This document shows positions 41,478 through 49,364 of a DNA stretch of 64,000 bases, in pieces. Positions within the stretch are counted from its first letter, which is position 1. The number at the start of each line of letters is the position of its first letter. The notes below the pieces were generated by a model that was not told the origin of the DNA, searched no databases, and worked only from the letters and a program-made list of their open reading frames with translations. The stretch is from Undibacterium sp. 5I1. Its GTDB lineage: Bacteria > Pseudomonadota > Gammaproteobacteria > Burkholderiales > Burkholderiaceae_D. Made by a program: the position numbers and the translations under genes. The stretch is taken from contig NZ_JAVIWI010000001.1 in the NCBI RefSeq assembly GCF_034314085.1, positions 806,001 through 870,000 of the forward strand, given 5' to 3'.

Positions 41478-42234
41478 CCACGCTACCAGTTTAAAAACAC
41501 TGCAACTCTATGGGATGGCTTTGGCATGGAGTGAGCTGCAGGCAGAAAAGCCCAGGCAAGCACATCGACCTGAAAGCTGGATGGAGCGGTTAATCCATGC
41601 AGAACAAACCGATAGGCAACTCAAGAGCTTACGCTATCAACTCAAAACAGCACGCTTCCCGATTCACCGTGACTTAACTGGCATTAACTGGGCAGAGACT
41701 CCCTTATCGCAAACAGTGGTTGAGCAATTGGCGACCGCAGGATTTATGGAAACAGCGCACAACCTAATTCTGGTGGGTGGTACTGGCACCGGCAAGTCGC
41801 ATTTGGCCACTGCCATCGGTGTCGCGGCAATCCATCATGGCAAGCGGGTGCGTTTCTTTAATGCGGTCGATCTGGTCAACCAGTTGGAACGAGAGAAGAG
41901 TCAGGGAAAGGTCGGCAATCTGGCGAAACAGCTCTGCCTGATGGACGCTGTCATTTTAGATGAGCTGGGATATTTGCCGTTTCCCGCTTCTGGAGGTGCA
42001 TTGCTGTTCCATCTGATCAGCCATCTCTATGAAAAAACCTCGCTCATCATTACGACCAATTTGTCATTCGGCGAGTGGGTACAGGTCTTTGGTGATGCAA
42101 AAATGACTACCGCTTTGCTTGACCGTGTTACGCACCATTGCGACATCTTGGAAACCGGGAACGATTCTTACCGATTTAAGCACAGCAAAAATCGTTCTGA
42201 ACAAGCCGATAAAGTGGAAAAATTTGGACGCTGA
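41467..42234 (+). CDS. istB: IS21-family helper ATPase IstB
   Basis: 255 residues from the ATG at 41467, inside the istA end. DnaA/DnaC-like AAA+ ATPase: Walker [10 protein letters not shown] near 107, Walker [10 protein letters not shown] near 168 and sensor [11 protein letters not shown] near 200. It assembles on target DNA and stimulates IstA. Length and order are normal for IS21. Confidence 0.95.
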   Translation: MSTDHATSLKTLQLYGMALAWSELQAEKPRQAHRPESWMERLIHAEQTDRQLKSLRYQLKTARFPIHRDLTGINWAETPLSQTVVEQLATAGFMETAHNLILVGGTGTGKSHLATAIGVAAIHHGKRVRFFNAVDLVNQLEREKSQGKVGNLAKQLCLMDAVILDELGYLPFPASGGALLFHLISHLYEKTSLIITTNLSFGEWVQVFGDAKMTTALLDRVTHHCDILETGNDSYRFKHSKNRSEQADKVEKFGR

Positions 42235-42295
42235 CAGGTGGTAAATATTGGACGCTGTTTGACAGCATAATCTCAAAGACGTTTTTTAACTTCAT

Positions 42296-42680
42296 GTACA
42301 CGAATCTCCGCCGTTTTATCTCTATAAATTATTTATAAAATAATATTAAATCTATTTAACGATGTAACTAAACCTTACTAAATTTACAAAATCCAGTGAA
42401 TGTATCAAATCACTTTCTTTTCATATGTAAGTTTTTGTAAGGTTTCTTTATTTTGGCTTGGGCACTATTTTTATTGCAACTTAGTTCTTTATTGTTATGA
42501 TTTTTATGATCTAAATAGGTTGGTAGACTGATAATAGAAGTTATTCTTTTTATGTAGGTTACCTCACTATACTTTTGCTACTAATTCAGCAAAACTTATC
42601 TGGGCAGTTCCGGTAATTTCTTTCTAAGTGCGTAAAGCATCATCCACAGTCAATTCATTGGTCTGGGTGAGATGACATAA
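42296..42680. other. A+T-rich intergenic region
   Basis: Contains the original promoter of the split secreted gene (minus). A+T-rich runs (AATTATTTATAAAATAATATT). Near 42635-42665 the text reads, in one frame, HSQFIGLGEM, which recalls the start of glycosyltransferase homologues (…FPGQF…L), so it may hold the decayed N-terminus of the next gene. Confidence 0.35.
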
Positions 42681-43799
42681 GTGCGCGATAATTTTCGTGA
42701 TGCAATGCCGGGTGCTTATTTGGCTGGTTATGAAATGCCAGCAGATGCGATGCTCACGCATCCTTGGCTTGATTCATTAGAGCTCGCTGTTCGTCGAGGG
42801 CAAGCGGTCTATCGTGGTTTGCTGGATTTAAAAAAACGGGGTTTCATCCCTGACGTGGTATTGGTCCATCCTGGGTGGGGCGAGGCTTTATTTGTGAAGG
42901 ATGTGTTTCCTGCTTGTCGACTGGTGAGTTTTTGCGAGTTTTATTATCAGGCGGAAGGACAAGATATAGGATTTGATCCAGCCTTGCCTACGTCTGAGGA
43001 CGATAAGCTTAAGCTCAGGCTACGCAATATGGTGCAACTGCAATCCTTGTCATGTATGGATGTAGGGATCAGTCCAACACAGTGGCAACGTCAAAGTTAC
43101 CCTTCAATTGTTCAGGATCGTATTGAGGTTATTCATGATGGGATTGATACAGATACCGTCAAGCCAGATCCTGCTGCTCGGTTCCAATTACCTGATGGTC
43201 GTTGGCTAACTTCTAACGATGAGGTCATTACTTTCGTTAATCGCAATTTGGAACCTTGTCGTGGTTTTATGAGTTTTATGCGTTCTTTGCCAGATTTACT
43301 GCGTGCCAGACCTCATGCGGAAGTGCTTATTCTTGGGGGAGATAGTGTCTCTTACGGTCAAGGCCTACTCAATATGACATGGCGTCAAGCACTGTTGGAG
43401 GAAGTTGGATCGCAACTAGACTTAAAACGCGTTCATTTTTTAGGAAAAATACCCTACACAAATTTCCTTAAAATGCTGCAAATTTCATCTGCCCATATTT
43501 ATCTGACGTATCCATTTATATTGTCATGGTCAATGCTAGAGGCGATGGCGGCTGGCTGTGTGGTGGTGGGCTCACGTACGGCACCAGTTGAAGAGGTCAT
43601 CCTGGATCAAGAGAATGGTTACTTGGTGGACTTCTTTGATACGGATGCTTTGGTTCGTATAGTCGCATCCATCTGCAGCGCAAGAGAAAGTCAGGCTCAG
43701 ATTAGACTCGCTGCGCGCCAAACAATCCTAGACAAATTTGATCTGAAGCGTCATTGCCTGCCAAAACAAATCGTTCTGCTTGAACAAGGCGTCAACTGA
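42681..43799 (+). CDS. glycosyltransferase family 4, N-terminally truncated
   Basis: 372 residues from a GTG. VLVHPGWGEALFVKDVFPACRLVSFCEFYYQAEG near 62-95 matches the Glyco_trans_4_3 N-terminal domain, and the C-terminal GT4 domain follows: VIHDGIDTD near 152, FLGKIPY near 250 and SWSMLEAMAAGC..., near 280 (ExxAxG-type NDP-sugar site). Relatives are about 420 residues and start with a Rossmann strand (…FVHQNFPGQF…) missing here; a stop codon lies directly before the GTG. Probably inactive or impaired. The 3' end is fused almost directly to the IS150-like remnant. Confidence 0.65.
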   Translation: MRDNFRDAMPGAYLAGYEMPADAMLTHPWLDSLELAVRRGQAVYRGLLDLKKRGFIPDVVLVHPGWGEALFVKDVFPACRLVSFCEFYYQAEGQDIGFDPALPTSEDDKLKLRLRNMVQLQSLSCMDVGISPTQWQRQSYPSIVQDRIEVIHDGIDTDTVKPDPAARFQLPDGRWLTSNDEVITFVNRNLEPCRGFMSFMRSLPDLLRARPHAEVLILGGDSVSYGQGLLNMTWRQALLEEVGSQLDLKRVHFLGKIPYTNFLKMLQISSAHIYLTYPFILSWSMLEAMAAGCVVVGSRTAPVEEVILDQENGYLVDFFDTDALVRIVASICSARESQAQIRLAARQTILDKFDLKRHCLPKQIVLLEQGVN

Positions 43800-44597
43800 A
43801 ATTTTTACCATAGGTCGCGCCAACAGATTGCTGACAAGTACGCAGAAGTACGGCGCACCATGACCGTAATCTTCGAGGACAATCACCGATCCTACGGATA
43901 TCGTCGGATACAAGCCTCGTTGAATCGACAAAGGATGTTCGTCTCAGAGAAGGTTGTTCAGCGCCTGATGAAGCAGGACAGTCTCCATGTTGCCGGACCT
44001 AAACGACGTAGATTTCGATCCTATGTCGGAGAAATAACTCCAGCCCCGGAAAACATCATCAATCGTGATTTCCATGCTGTAGCACCAAACGAGAAGTGGC
44101 TCACAGACATATCTGAGTTCCATATCCCTGCAGGGAAGGTTTATCTATCACCCATGATTGACTGTTTCGATGGCATGGTTGTGAGCTGGTCGATTAGTAC
44201 AAGCACGGACGCAGAACTGGTGAATGGGATGTTGGATGCTATCGAGACGGTCACTAATGACACTGATAAACCGATTGTCCATTCCGATCGAGGTGGTCAC
44301 TACCGATGGCCGGGTTGGCTATCACTGGTTGAGAAGGCTTGTCTGATCCGTTCTATGTCCCGTTAAGCATGCTCGCCGGATAATGCTGCTTGTGAGGGAT
44401 TCTTTGGAAGGTTGAAGACTGAAATGTTCTATCCGAGCGATTGGCGTTCGACCACAATTGCACAATTCATTGAGGCGCTTGACGCCTACATTCGCTGGTA
44501 CAACGAAAAACGTATTAAGATGTCTCTTGGCTATCTCTGGACTTCCCCTAATTCAGTAGACATTTAATAATGTCAAAAACTGAGAAGGAAGTACATC

Positions 44598-44924
44598 ATG
44601 AGAAAAGGTCGATTTACGGAAGAATTTAAAGCGGAAGCGATTAAACAAATAACGGAACGCGGCCATAAAGTAGTCGATGTTGCGCAACGGTTGGGTGTAT
44701 CTGATAAGAGCCTTTATTTGTGGCTGCGGCAGAGTAGCGGTGAGCAGTCGGCGGCCTCTAGCGAAAATGTTGCCGCACTAAAAGCAAAAATGGCTCGTCT
44801 TAAGGCAGAGTTAAGAAGGGCAACAGAAGAACGAGATATCCTAAAAAAGGCCGCTGCGTACTTTGCCAGGGAGTCAGAGTTAAGTACGCATTCATCGATA
44901 CGCATCGATGCCAATATCGTCTAA
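44598..44924 (+). CDS. IS3-family OrfA
   Basis: 108 residues. Helix-turn-helix (KVVDVAQRLGVSDKSLYLWLR) followed by a Leu/Ala coiled coil (ALKAKMARLKAELRRATEERDILKKA) for dimerisation. AAAAAAG at 44843-44849 is the slippery site for the -1 frameshift that makes the OrfAB transposase. GAAGGAAG precedes the ATG. Confidence 0.9.
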   Translation: MRKGRFTEEFKAEAIKQITERGHKVVDVAQRLGVSDKSLYLWLRQSSGEQSAASSENVAALKAKMARLKAELRRATEERDILKKAAAYFARESELSTHSSIRIDANIV

Positions 44925-45739
44925 CGAGCATGTGCCGCGTTCTAAAGGTAAATCACAGCGGATACTACGCTTGGAAGAAAAATCCTTTATCTAAACGTGC
45001 GATGGCAAATGCGCAAATTCTGAATGAAATAAAACAATCTTATGTCGAGAGCGGCGGAATTGATGGCAGCCCACCTATCCACAGAGATTGAAAGGAAGCA
45101 GGTGTCGCATGCGGTGAGAACCGAGTCGCAAAGCTGACGCGTGATGCTCAACTTAAGTCTGCCCGTGGGTATCGTAAGCCACGATTTAAGGCAGGCAAGC
45201 CAATGATTGCAGCACCGAACAGATTAGAGCAGCGTTTTAATATAGACCAAGCCGATACTGCATGGGTAACGGACATTACCTACATTCGCACTTATGAGGG
45301 TTGGCTTTATCTTGCGGTTGTGATCGATCTTTATTCAAGAGCGGTAGTTGGTTGGTCGATGAAATCAACGATGGCGACAGAAATTGTTCTCGATGCGTTA
45401 TTGATGGCTGTTTGGAGGAGACGTCCTAAGCTACCTATCATTATTCATTCAGATCAAGGCAGCCAGTTTGGTAGTGACGATTTTGCACGTTGGTGTAAAG
45501 AGCATCAACGTATTCAGAGCATGAGTCGAAGTGGAAATTGTTACGATAATGCGGTGGCTGAATCATTCTTTAGTAATTTAAAGAAAGAACGAGTCAAACG
45601 GAAAATTTACGTAACAAGGGAAGAAGCACGATCTGATATCTTTGATTACATCGAAGTGTTCTACAATCGCAAACGGCGACACAGTCATTTGAATCAGATG
45701 AGTCCCCTAGCTTTCGAGCAACAACAATTTGGAAGTTAA
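44843..45739 (+). pseudogene. IS3-family OrfB with in-frame stop
   Basis: In the -1 frame from the slippery A6G the reading is YAFIDTHRCQYRLTSMCRVLKVNHSGYYAW..., normal for OrfB, until TGA at 45089-45091 (IHRD-stop-KEAG, where Leu TTA is expected). The frame then continues to 45739 with the whole DDE core: WVTDITYI, HSDQGSQFGS and NAVAESFFSNLKKE. A start at 45203 could make only the catalytic part. Single-base loss of function is the simplest view. Confidence 0.85.
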
Positions 45740-45870
45740 GAGTTGTCTACGAAATTAGGGGAAGTCCCCTCAGCCCGATCAAATACCGAGAAAGTCTCGG
45801 ATTTACGGCATAAACCAGTCCAAGTTTATGTCCGCACCCCCAGCTAGTCAATATTGAGTGCGCGTCAACA

Positions 45871-46018
45871 CAATCAGGTCTTCAGGCTTTTTATAGTCGG
45901 CCAGCAGTGCATCAAGTAATTCGGCTGGCAGCGGTTTCTTCTCTACGGCCATCATTGCTCCTCGCAATAGGGCAGTTTCCTGCAAAATGTCCGTTTACAC
46001 AAAATTTCTTACACCCCC
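45871..46018 (-). pseudogene. IS256-family element, 5' end remnant
   Basis: On the minus strand, GGGGGTGTAAGAAATTTTGT (the IS256-type terminal repeat, at 46018) leads to GAGGAG and an ATG at 45955/45952. Twenty-seven codons follow (EKKPLPAELLDALLADYKK, PEDLI), the N-terminus of IS256 transposases, cut off at 45871 where the IS150-like end begins. The other part of the element is not in the window. Confidence 0.85.
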
Positions 46019-46046
46019 TAGTTAGGGCATTTTTACGTAAGTCTTA

Positions 46047-49000
46047 TTAACAAAAGTCTCTGCTTGCAGTTTGTAAAGCACCTAATAGATACGACATATC
46101 AACCAAACGTTTTGCGATCAGATGACGTACATCACCTTCGCATTGCCAGATGCCATACACACCAAGTAAGGGTGCATTTAAGACTTCTTGCCGTTGCTGC
46201 TCCACCAGACTTGGCCAGATGATGACATTGACTGGGCCGGTCTCATCTTCTATCGTGATAAATAACACGCCGTTGGCGGTGCCGGGACGTTGGCGTACTG
46301 TAACGATGCCGCAGCCACGGGCAAATTGACCTTGCTGAAATGTATTGAGCATCTCGGCTGGTAAAAATCGTTTGGCGAGTAATTGTGGACGGATGAGGGC
46401 CACCGGGTGACGTTGTAATGTGAGTCCCATCGCATGATAATCGCTGACAATTTCTTGACCCTCTGTTGGTGCTGTCAACATAGGGATGGACTCTTCTACG
46501 CTGACGACACCGAGCAAATCTTTATCCGTTACTGCGCCGATGGCTTGCCATAACGCCTGTCGTCTATGACCTGCTAAAGCAACTAAGGTATTGCCTGCTG
46601 CCAGGATGTGCAAATCATGGCGTGACAATTGAGCGCGGCGTGCCAGATCGTTTACGTCGCTAAATGGGAGTTGACGACGTGCTTGTGTAATGCGCTCTGC
46701 TGTTTGTTCCGACAAACCTGATAGTAGTGACATACCAAGCCTGACAGCTGGATGCTTGCCATCACTTTTTTCTAAGCTGGAGTTCCATTCGCTGAATCGG
46801 ATGTCGATATCTAATACGATGATCTGATGTCGTTTTGCATCTTGGATTAATTGTGATGGAGAATAAAATCCCAACGGCTGGGAGTTTAACAAGGCGCATA
46901 AAAAGACCGCTGGTTCGTGACACTTTATCCAGCTACTGGCATAGACTAATAAAGCAAAGCTGGTGGAGTGACTTTCTGGAAAACCGTATTCACCAAAACC
47001 CAGCATTTGTTGAAAAATACCTTCCGAAAATTCTTTCGTATAACCACGCCTGACCATGGTGTCGACGATGCGATCATGATAGTGCTCTAGTCCGCCTTTA
47101 CGTTTCCACGCCGCCATGGCACGACGTAATTCATCTGCTTCGCCCGGAGAAAATTCAGCCGCGATCACGGCGATTTGCATGACTTGTTCCTGAAAAATCG
47201 GGATGCCTAAGGTTCGTCCTAGTGCTTCCCTGAGTTCCTCCTTAGGATAAGTGATTGCTTCTCTATTTTGTCGGCGTTGCAAATAGGGATGCACCATACC
47301 GCCTTGAATCGGGCCAGGTCGTACGATGGCAACTTGTACTACGAGATCATAAAATTCTTTGGGACGCAGACGCGGCAACATACTCATTTGTGCACGGGAT
47401 TCAATTTGAAATACACCTACTGTGTCGGCCTTGCAAATCATCTGATAGGTCAGCGGATCTTCACGTGGAATGTCCTGCAAACGTGATGGTCTGCCGGGTA
47501 GCGTGGCCATCAAAGCCAGTGCTCGTTTTAAGGCAGAGAGCATGCCCAAGGCCAATACATCTACCTTAAGCAAACCTAAAGATTCCAGATCATCTTTGTC
47601 CCACTCAATCACGCAACGGTCTTTCATGGAGGCGTTTTCTATCGGAACCAAGCGCGATAATTTGTCACGCGCAATGACGAAGCCACCGGTATGCTGCGAT
47701 AGATGGCGTGGAAAGCCACGTAGTTGGCTGGCCAGGCTTGCCCATTGCTGTGCCAGTGCGCCTTCAGGATCAAGCCCGCTTTCAGCAAAACGTAAGAGCA
47801 GATCCTGTTTGCTATCAAACCAGCGATGTGATTTGGCGACGGTATCTACTAGCTCCAAATCTACTCCTAAAGCCTTACCAACATCGCGCAGTGCACCACG
47901 GGATCGAAATGTATGTACTGCTGCGGCTAAAGCAGCGCGGTTTCTGCCATATTTGTTATAGATGTATTGGATCACGTCTTCACGTCGCTGATGCTCAAAA
48001 TCGACATCAATATCAGGCGGTTCATTTCTTTCCTTTGAAAGAAAACGCTCAAACAACATGGTGCTGCTTTCAGGATCGACTTCCGTAATATGCAGGCAAT
48101 AGCAGACGACAGAGTTCGCTGCTGATCCACGTCCCTGACATAAGATGCCAATTGAGCGTGCATATTTAACGATATCGTAGACCGTTAAAAAATAAGGCTC
48201 ATAGGCGAGATCGTTAATCAGATGAAGCTCATAGTCGATACGATCTGCGACCTTTTTTGAGATCCCGTTGGGAAAGCGCTGTGCTGCTCCATATGCGACT
48301 TCTTGTTTGAGGTAGGCTGCAGGTGTGTAGCCCTTTGGTACTAATTCATCGGGATATTCATAACGCAATTCATCTAAAGAGAATTGGCATAGGGAGGCAA
48401 TTCGTATCGTTTCGGCCAATGCCGCTGCTGGATAAATATTGGCCAGACGTAGTCGTGAACGTAAGTGTTGCTCTGCATTGGGCGCCAGATCATAACCACA
48501 TTCTGCAACCGAGCGTTTAAGTCGGATGGCAGTCAGCACATCTTGCAGTGGCTTACGTGAGCGCACATGCATATAGACATGACCTGTTGCTACAAAAGGG
48601 ATACGATATTGGTTAGCGAGAGCGATGATCGTTTTACGGTGTTGCTCATCCATCGCCTGATAGAGCAAAGTCAGACTGATCCAGGCTCGTTGTGGGAAAT
48701 GTACCGTCATCCATCGCAGTTGTTTTGTCAAGATCGCCGCATCAGCGGGATAGTCTGGAATCAGAATCAGCAGGCAATCGGGAAGCCCTTTCAGATGCGC
48801 ATAGTCTTTAGGAGGATGACTAAAATCCTCTGGAGTTATCAGATAACTTCCCTTGGTGGTACGTGTTCTTGCCAATGTGATTAGTTCAGATAAATTGCCA
48901 TAGCCTTGCCGGTTCTGTGCCAGTACTATCAGGGAAGGCGGTTGCATAGAGTCCTGCTTGTGCGTTTGAGTGTCCGTTTGGAACTCAGCCTGAATCGTCG

Positions 49001-49358
49001 CAGGATTGTTAGCGGCGCTTTTCATCAAAAAATCAGGAAAATCAAGTGTGCCGGAGAGTTTGAAATAACTACCGACAATCAGAGGGAGCTTAGATTTCTT
49101 TGCCGCGACATGCGCACGTACAACACCGGCTAATGAGCATTCATCCGTGACTGCTAAAGCGGAATAATTGAGTTGTGCAGCGCGTGTTGCCAACTCTTCT
49201 GCATGAGAAGCCCCTAGCAGAAAACTGAAGTTGGATTGGCAAAACAGCTCAGCATATTCCGGCAGTGTATAGGGCAGCGACAGTTGTGCAGATGTTGACG
49301 GCGTGGGTGACGATGGTGGTGTTGGTGGTGTTGGTGGTAATAATGGAGTGGTTGTCAT
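46047..49358 (-). CDS. dnaE2: error-prone DNA polymerase DnaE2 (ImuC)
   Basis: 1103 residues. The PHP domain starts YAELFCQSNFSFLLGASHAEEL near 33 and the polymerase catalytic motif PDIDVDF is near 450. The fingers, tandem HhH and C-terminal OB-like part follow. It lacks the beta-clamp tail of DnaE1 and works with ImuB in SOS translesion synthesis and mutagenesis. The first 28 residues are a Pro/Thr/Ser tract (PPTPPTPPSSPTP) coded by repeated GGTGGTGTT-type units on the plus strand and may vary in length. Six bases separate it from imuB. The gene end is 29 bases from the IS256 remnant. Confidence 0.95.
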   Translation of the reverse strand: MTTTPLLPPTPPTPPSSPTPSTSAQLSLPYTLPEYAELFCQSNFSFLLGASHAEELATRAAQLNYSALAVTDECSLAGVVRAHVAAKKSKLPLIVGSYFKLSGTLDFPDFLMKSAANNPATIQAEFQTDTQTHKQDSMQPPSLIVLAQNRQGYGNLSELITLARTRTTKGSYLITPEDFSHPPKDYAHLKGLPDCLLILIPDYPADAAILTKQLRWMTVHFPQRAWISLTLLYQAMDEQHRKTIIALANQYRIPFVATGHVYMHVRSRKPLQDVLTAIRLKRSVAECGYDLAPNAEQHLRSRLRLANIYPAAALAETIRIASLCQFSLDELRYEYPDELVPKGYTPAAYLKQEVAYGAAQRFPNGISKKVADRIDYELHLINDLAYEPYFLTVYDIVKYARSIGILCQGRGSAANSVVCYCLHITEVDPESSTMLFERFLSKERNEPPDIDVDFEHQRREDVIQYIYNKYGRNRAALAAAVHTFRSRGALRDVGKALGVDLELVDTVAKSHRWFDSKQDLLLRFAESGLDPEGALAQQWASLASQLRGFPRHLSQHTGGFVIARDKLSRLVPIENASMKDRCVIEWDKDDLESLGLLKVDVLALGMLSALKRALALMATLPGRPSRLQDIPREDPLTYQMICKADTVGVFQIESRAQMSMLPRLRPKEFYDLVVQVAIVRPGPIQGGMVHPYLQRRQNREAITYPKEELREALGRTLGIPIFQEQVMQIAVIAAEFSPGEADELRRAMAAWKRKGGLEHYHDRIVDTMVRRGYTKEFSEGIFQQMLGFGEYGFPESHSTSFALLVYASSWIKCHEPAVFLCALLNSQPLGFYSPSQLIQDAKRHQIIVLDIDIRFSEWNSSLEKSDGKHPAVRLGMSLLSGLSEQTAERITQARRQLPFSDVNDLARRAQLSRHDLHILAAGNTLVALAGHRRQALWQAIGAVTDKDLLGVVSVEESIPMLTAPTEGQEIVSDYHAMGLTLQRHPVALIRPQLLAKRFLPAEMLNTFQQGQFARGCGIVTVRQRPGTANGVLFITIEDETGPVNVIIWPSLVEQQRQEVLNAPLLGVYGIWQCEGDVRHLIAKRLVDMSYLLGALQTASRDFC

Positions 49359-49364
49359 GATAGA

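Larger units (their letters stand above)
39865..42264 (+). mobile_element. IS21-family insertion sequence, complete
   Basis: 2400 bp. The ends are inverted repeats beginning TGTCAAACAGCGT (39865) and ending ACGCTGTTTGACA (42264), both continuing with CAATAnTTACCA. Direct 8-bp duplications GCATAATC flank it (39857-39864 and 42265-42272). The TG...CA ends, the second set of terminal repeats (AAACAGCGTCC near 39904 / GGACGCTG near 42225) and istA/istB coding agree with IS21. Both genes are open, and perfect duplications suggest a recent insertion. Confidence 0.95.
39261..42295 (-). pseudogene. secreted hypothetical protein gene interrupted by IS21-family element
   Basis: The gene starts at the ATG at 42295 (minus): 31 bases coding MKLKNVFEIM lie right of the IS, and the frame resumes at 39856 left of it. 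Removing the IS and one 8-bp duplication gives a single frame of 209 codons with a signal peptide (MKLKNVFEIM plus LPILLCALPITAKS). The mature part (FTAQELWANLLTIAAKFP..., DWYFALSMDVEKSITKYF, FETRYEKSTNETLTLIS) matches no family I recognise. The fragment 39261-39860 still has an ATG but has lost half the signal peptide. Confidence 0.8.
44538..45768 (+). mobile_element. IS3-family element nested in the IS150-like copy
   Basis: 1231 bp. Left end TGGACTTCCCCTAATTCAGT, right end AATTAGGGGAAGTCCC, imperfect inverted repeats. 3-bp duplication CTC on both sides (44535-44537; 45769-45771), normal for IS3. Contains orfA and a frameshifted orfB with one nonsense codon, so it is probably not autonomous. 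Confidence 0.9.
43803..45813 (+). pseudogene. IS150-like (IS3 family) orfB, right copy, nonsense-mutated and split by an IS
   Basis: The frame begins without a start (FYHRSRQQIADKYAEVRRTM), passes HRSYGYRRIQAS, the catalytic D of WLTDISEF and D of VHSDRGGHYRWP, then meets TAA in SMSR-stop-ACSPDN at 44364 where relatives have Lys (AAA to TAA). It continues (EGFFGRLKTEMFY, YIRWYNEKRIKMSLGY) to 44537, where an IS3-family element is inserted. After the element and one CTC duplication the frame resumes: SPIKYRESLGFTA, stop 45811. orfA and the 5' part of orfB are missing. Confidence 0.85.
38909..45870. mobile_element. composite-like island bounded by inverted IS150-like ends
   Basis: About 7 kb between two outward-facing IS150-like 3' ends (38909-38993 and 45785-45870, inverted copies). 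Inside lie the split secreted-protein gene, a complete IS21-family element, a 5'-truncated glycosyltransferase and a nested IS3-family element. No target duplication is visible at the outer ends (left flank ATTGCA, right flank CAATCA). Both flanking transposase genes are broken, so present mobility is unlikely. Confidence 0.55.

Noticed and set aside
47470..47961. 163-codon ORF antisense to dnaE2
   Set aside because: Shadow frame; DnaE2 catalytic motif lies on the other strand at this place.
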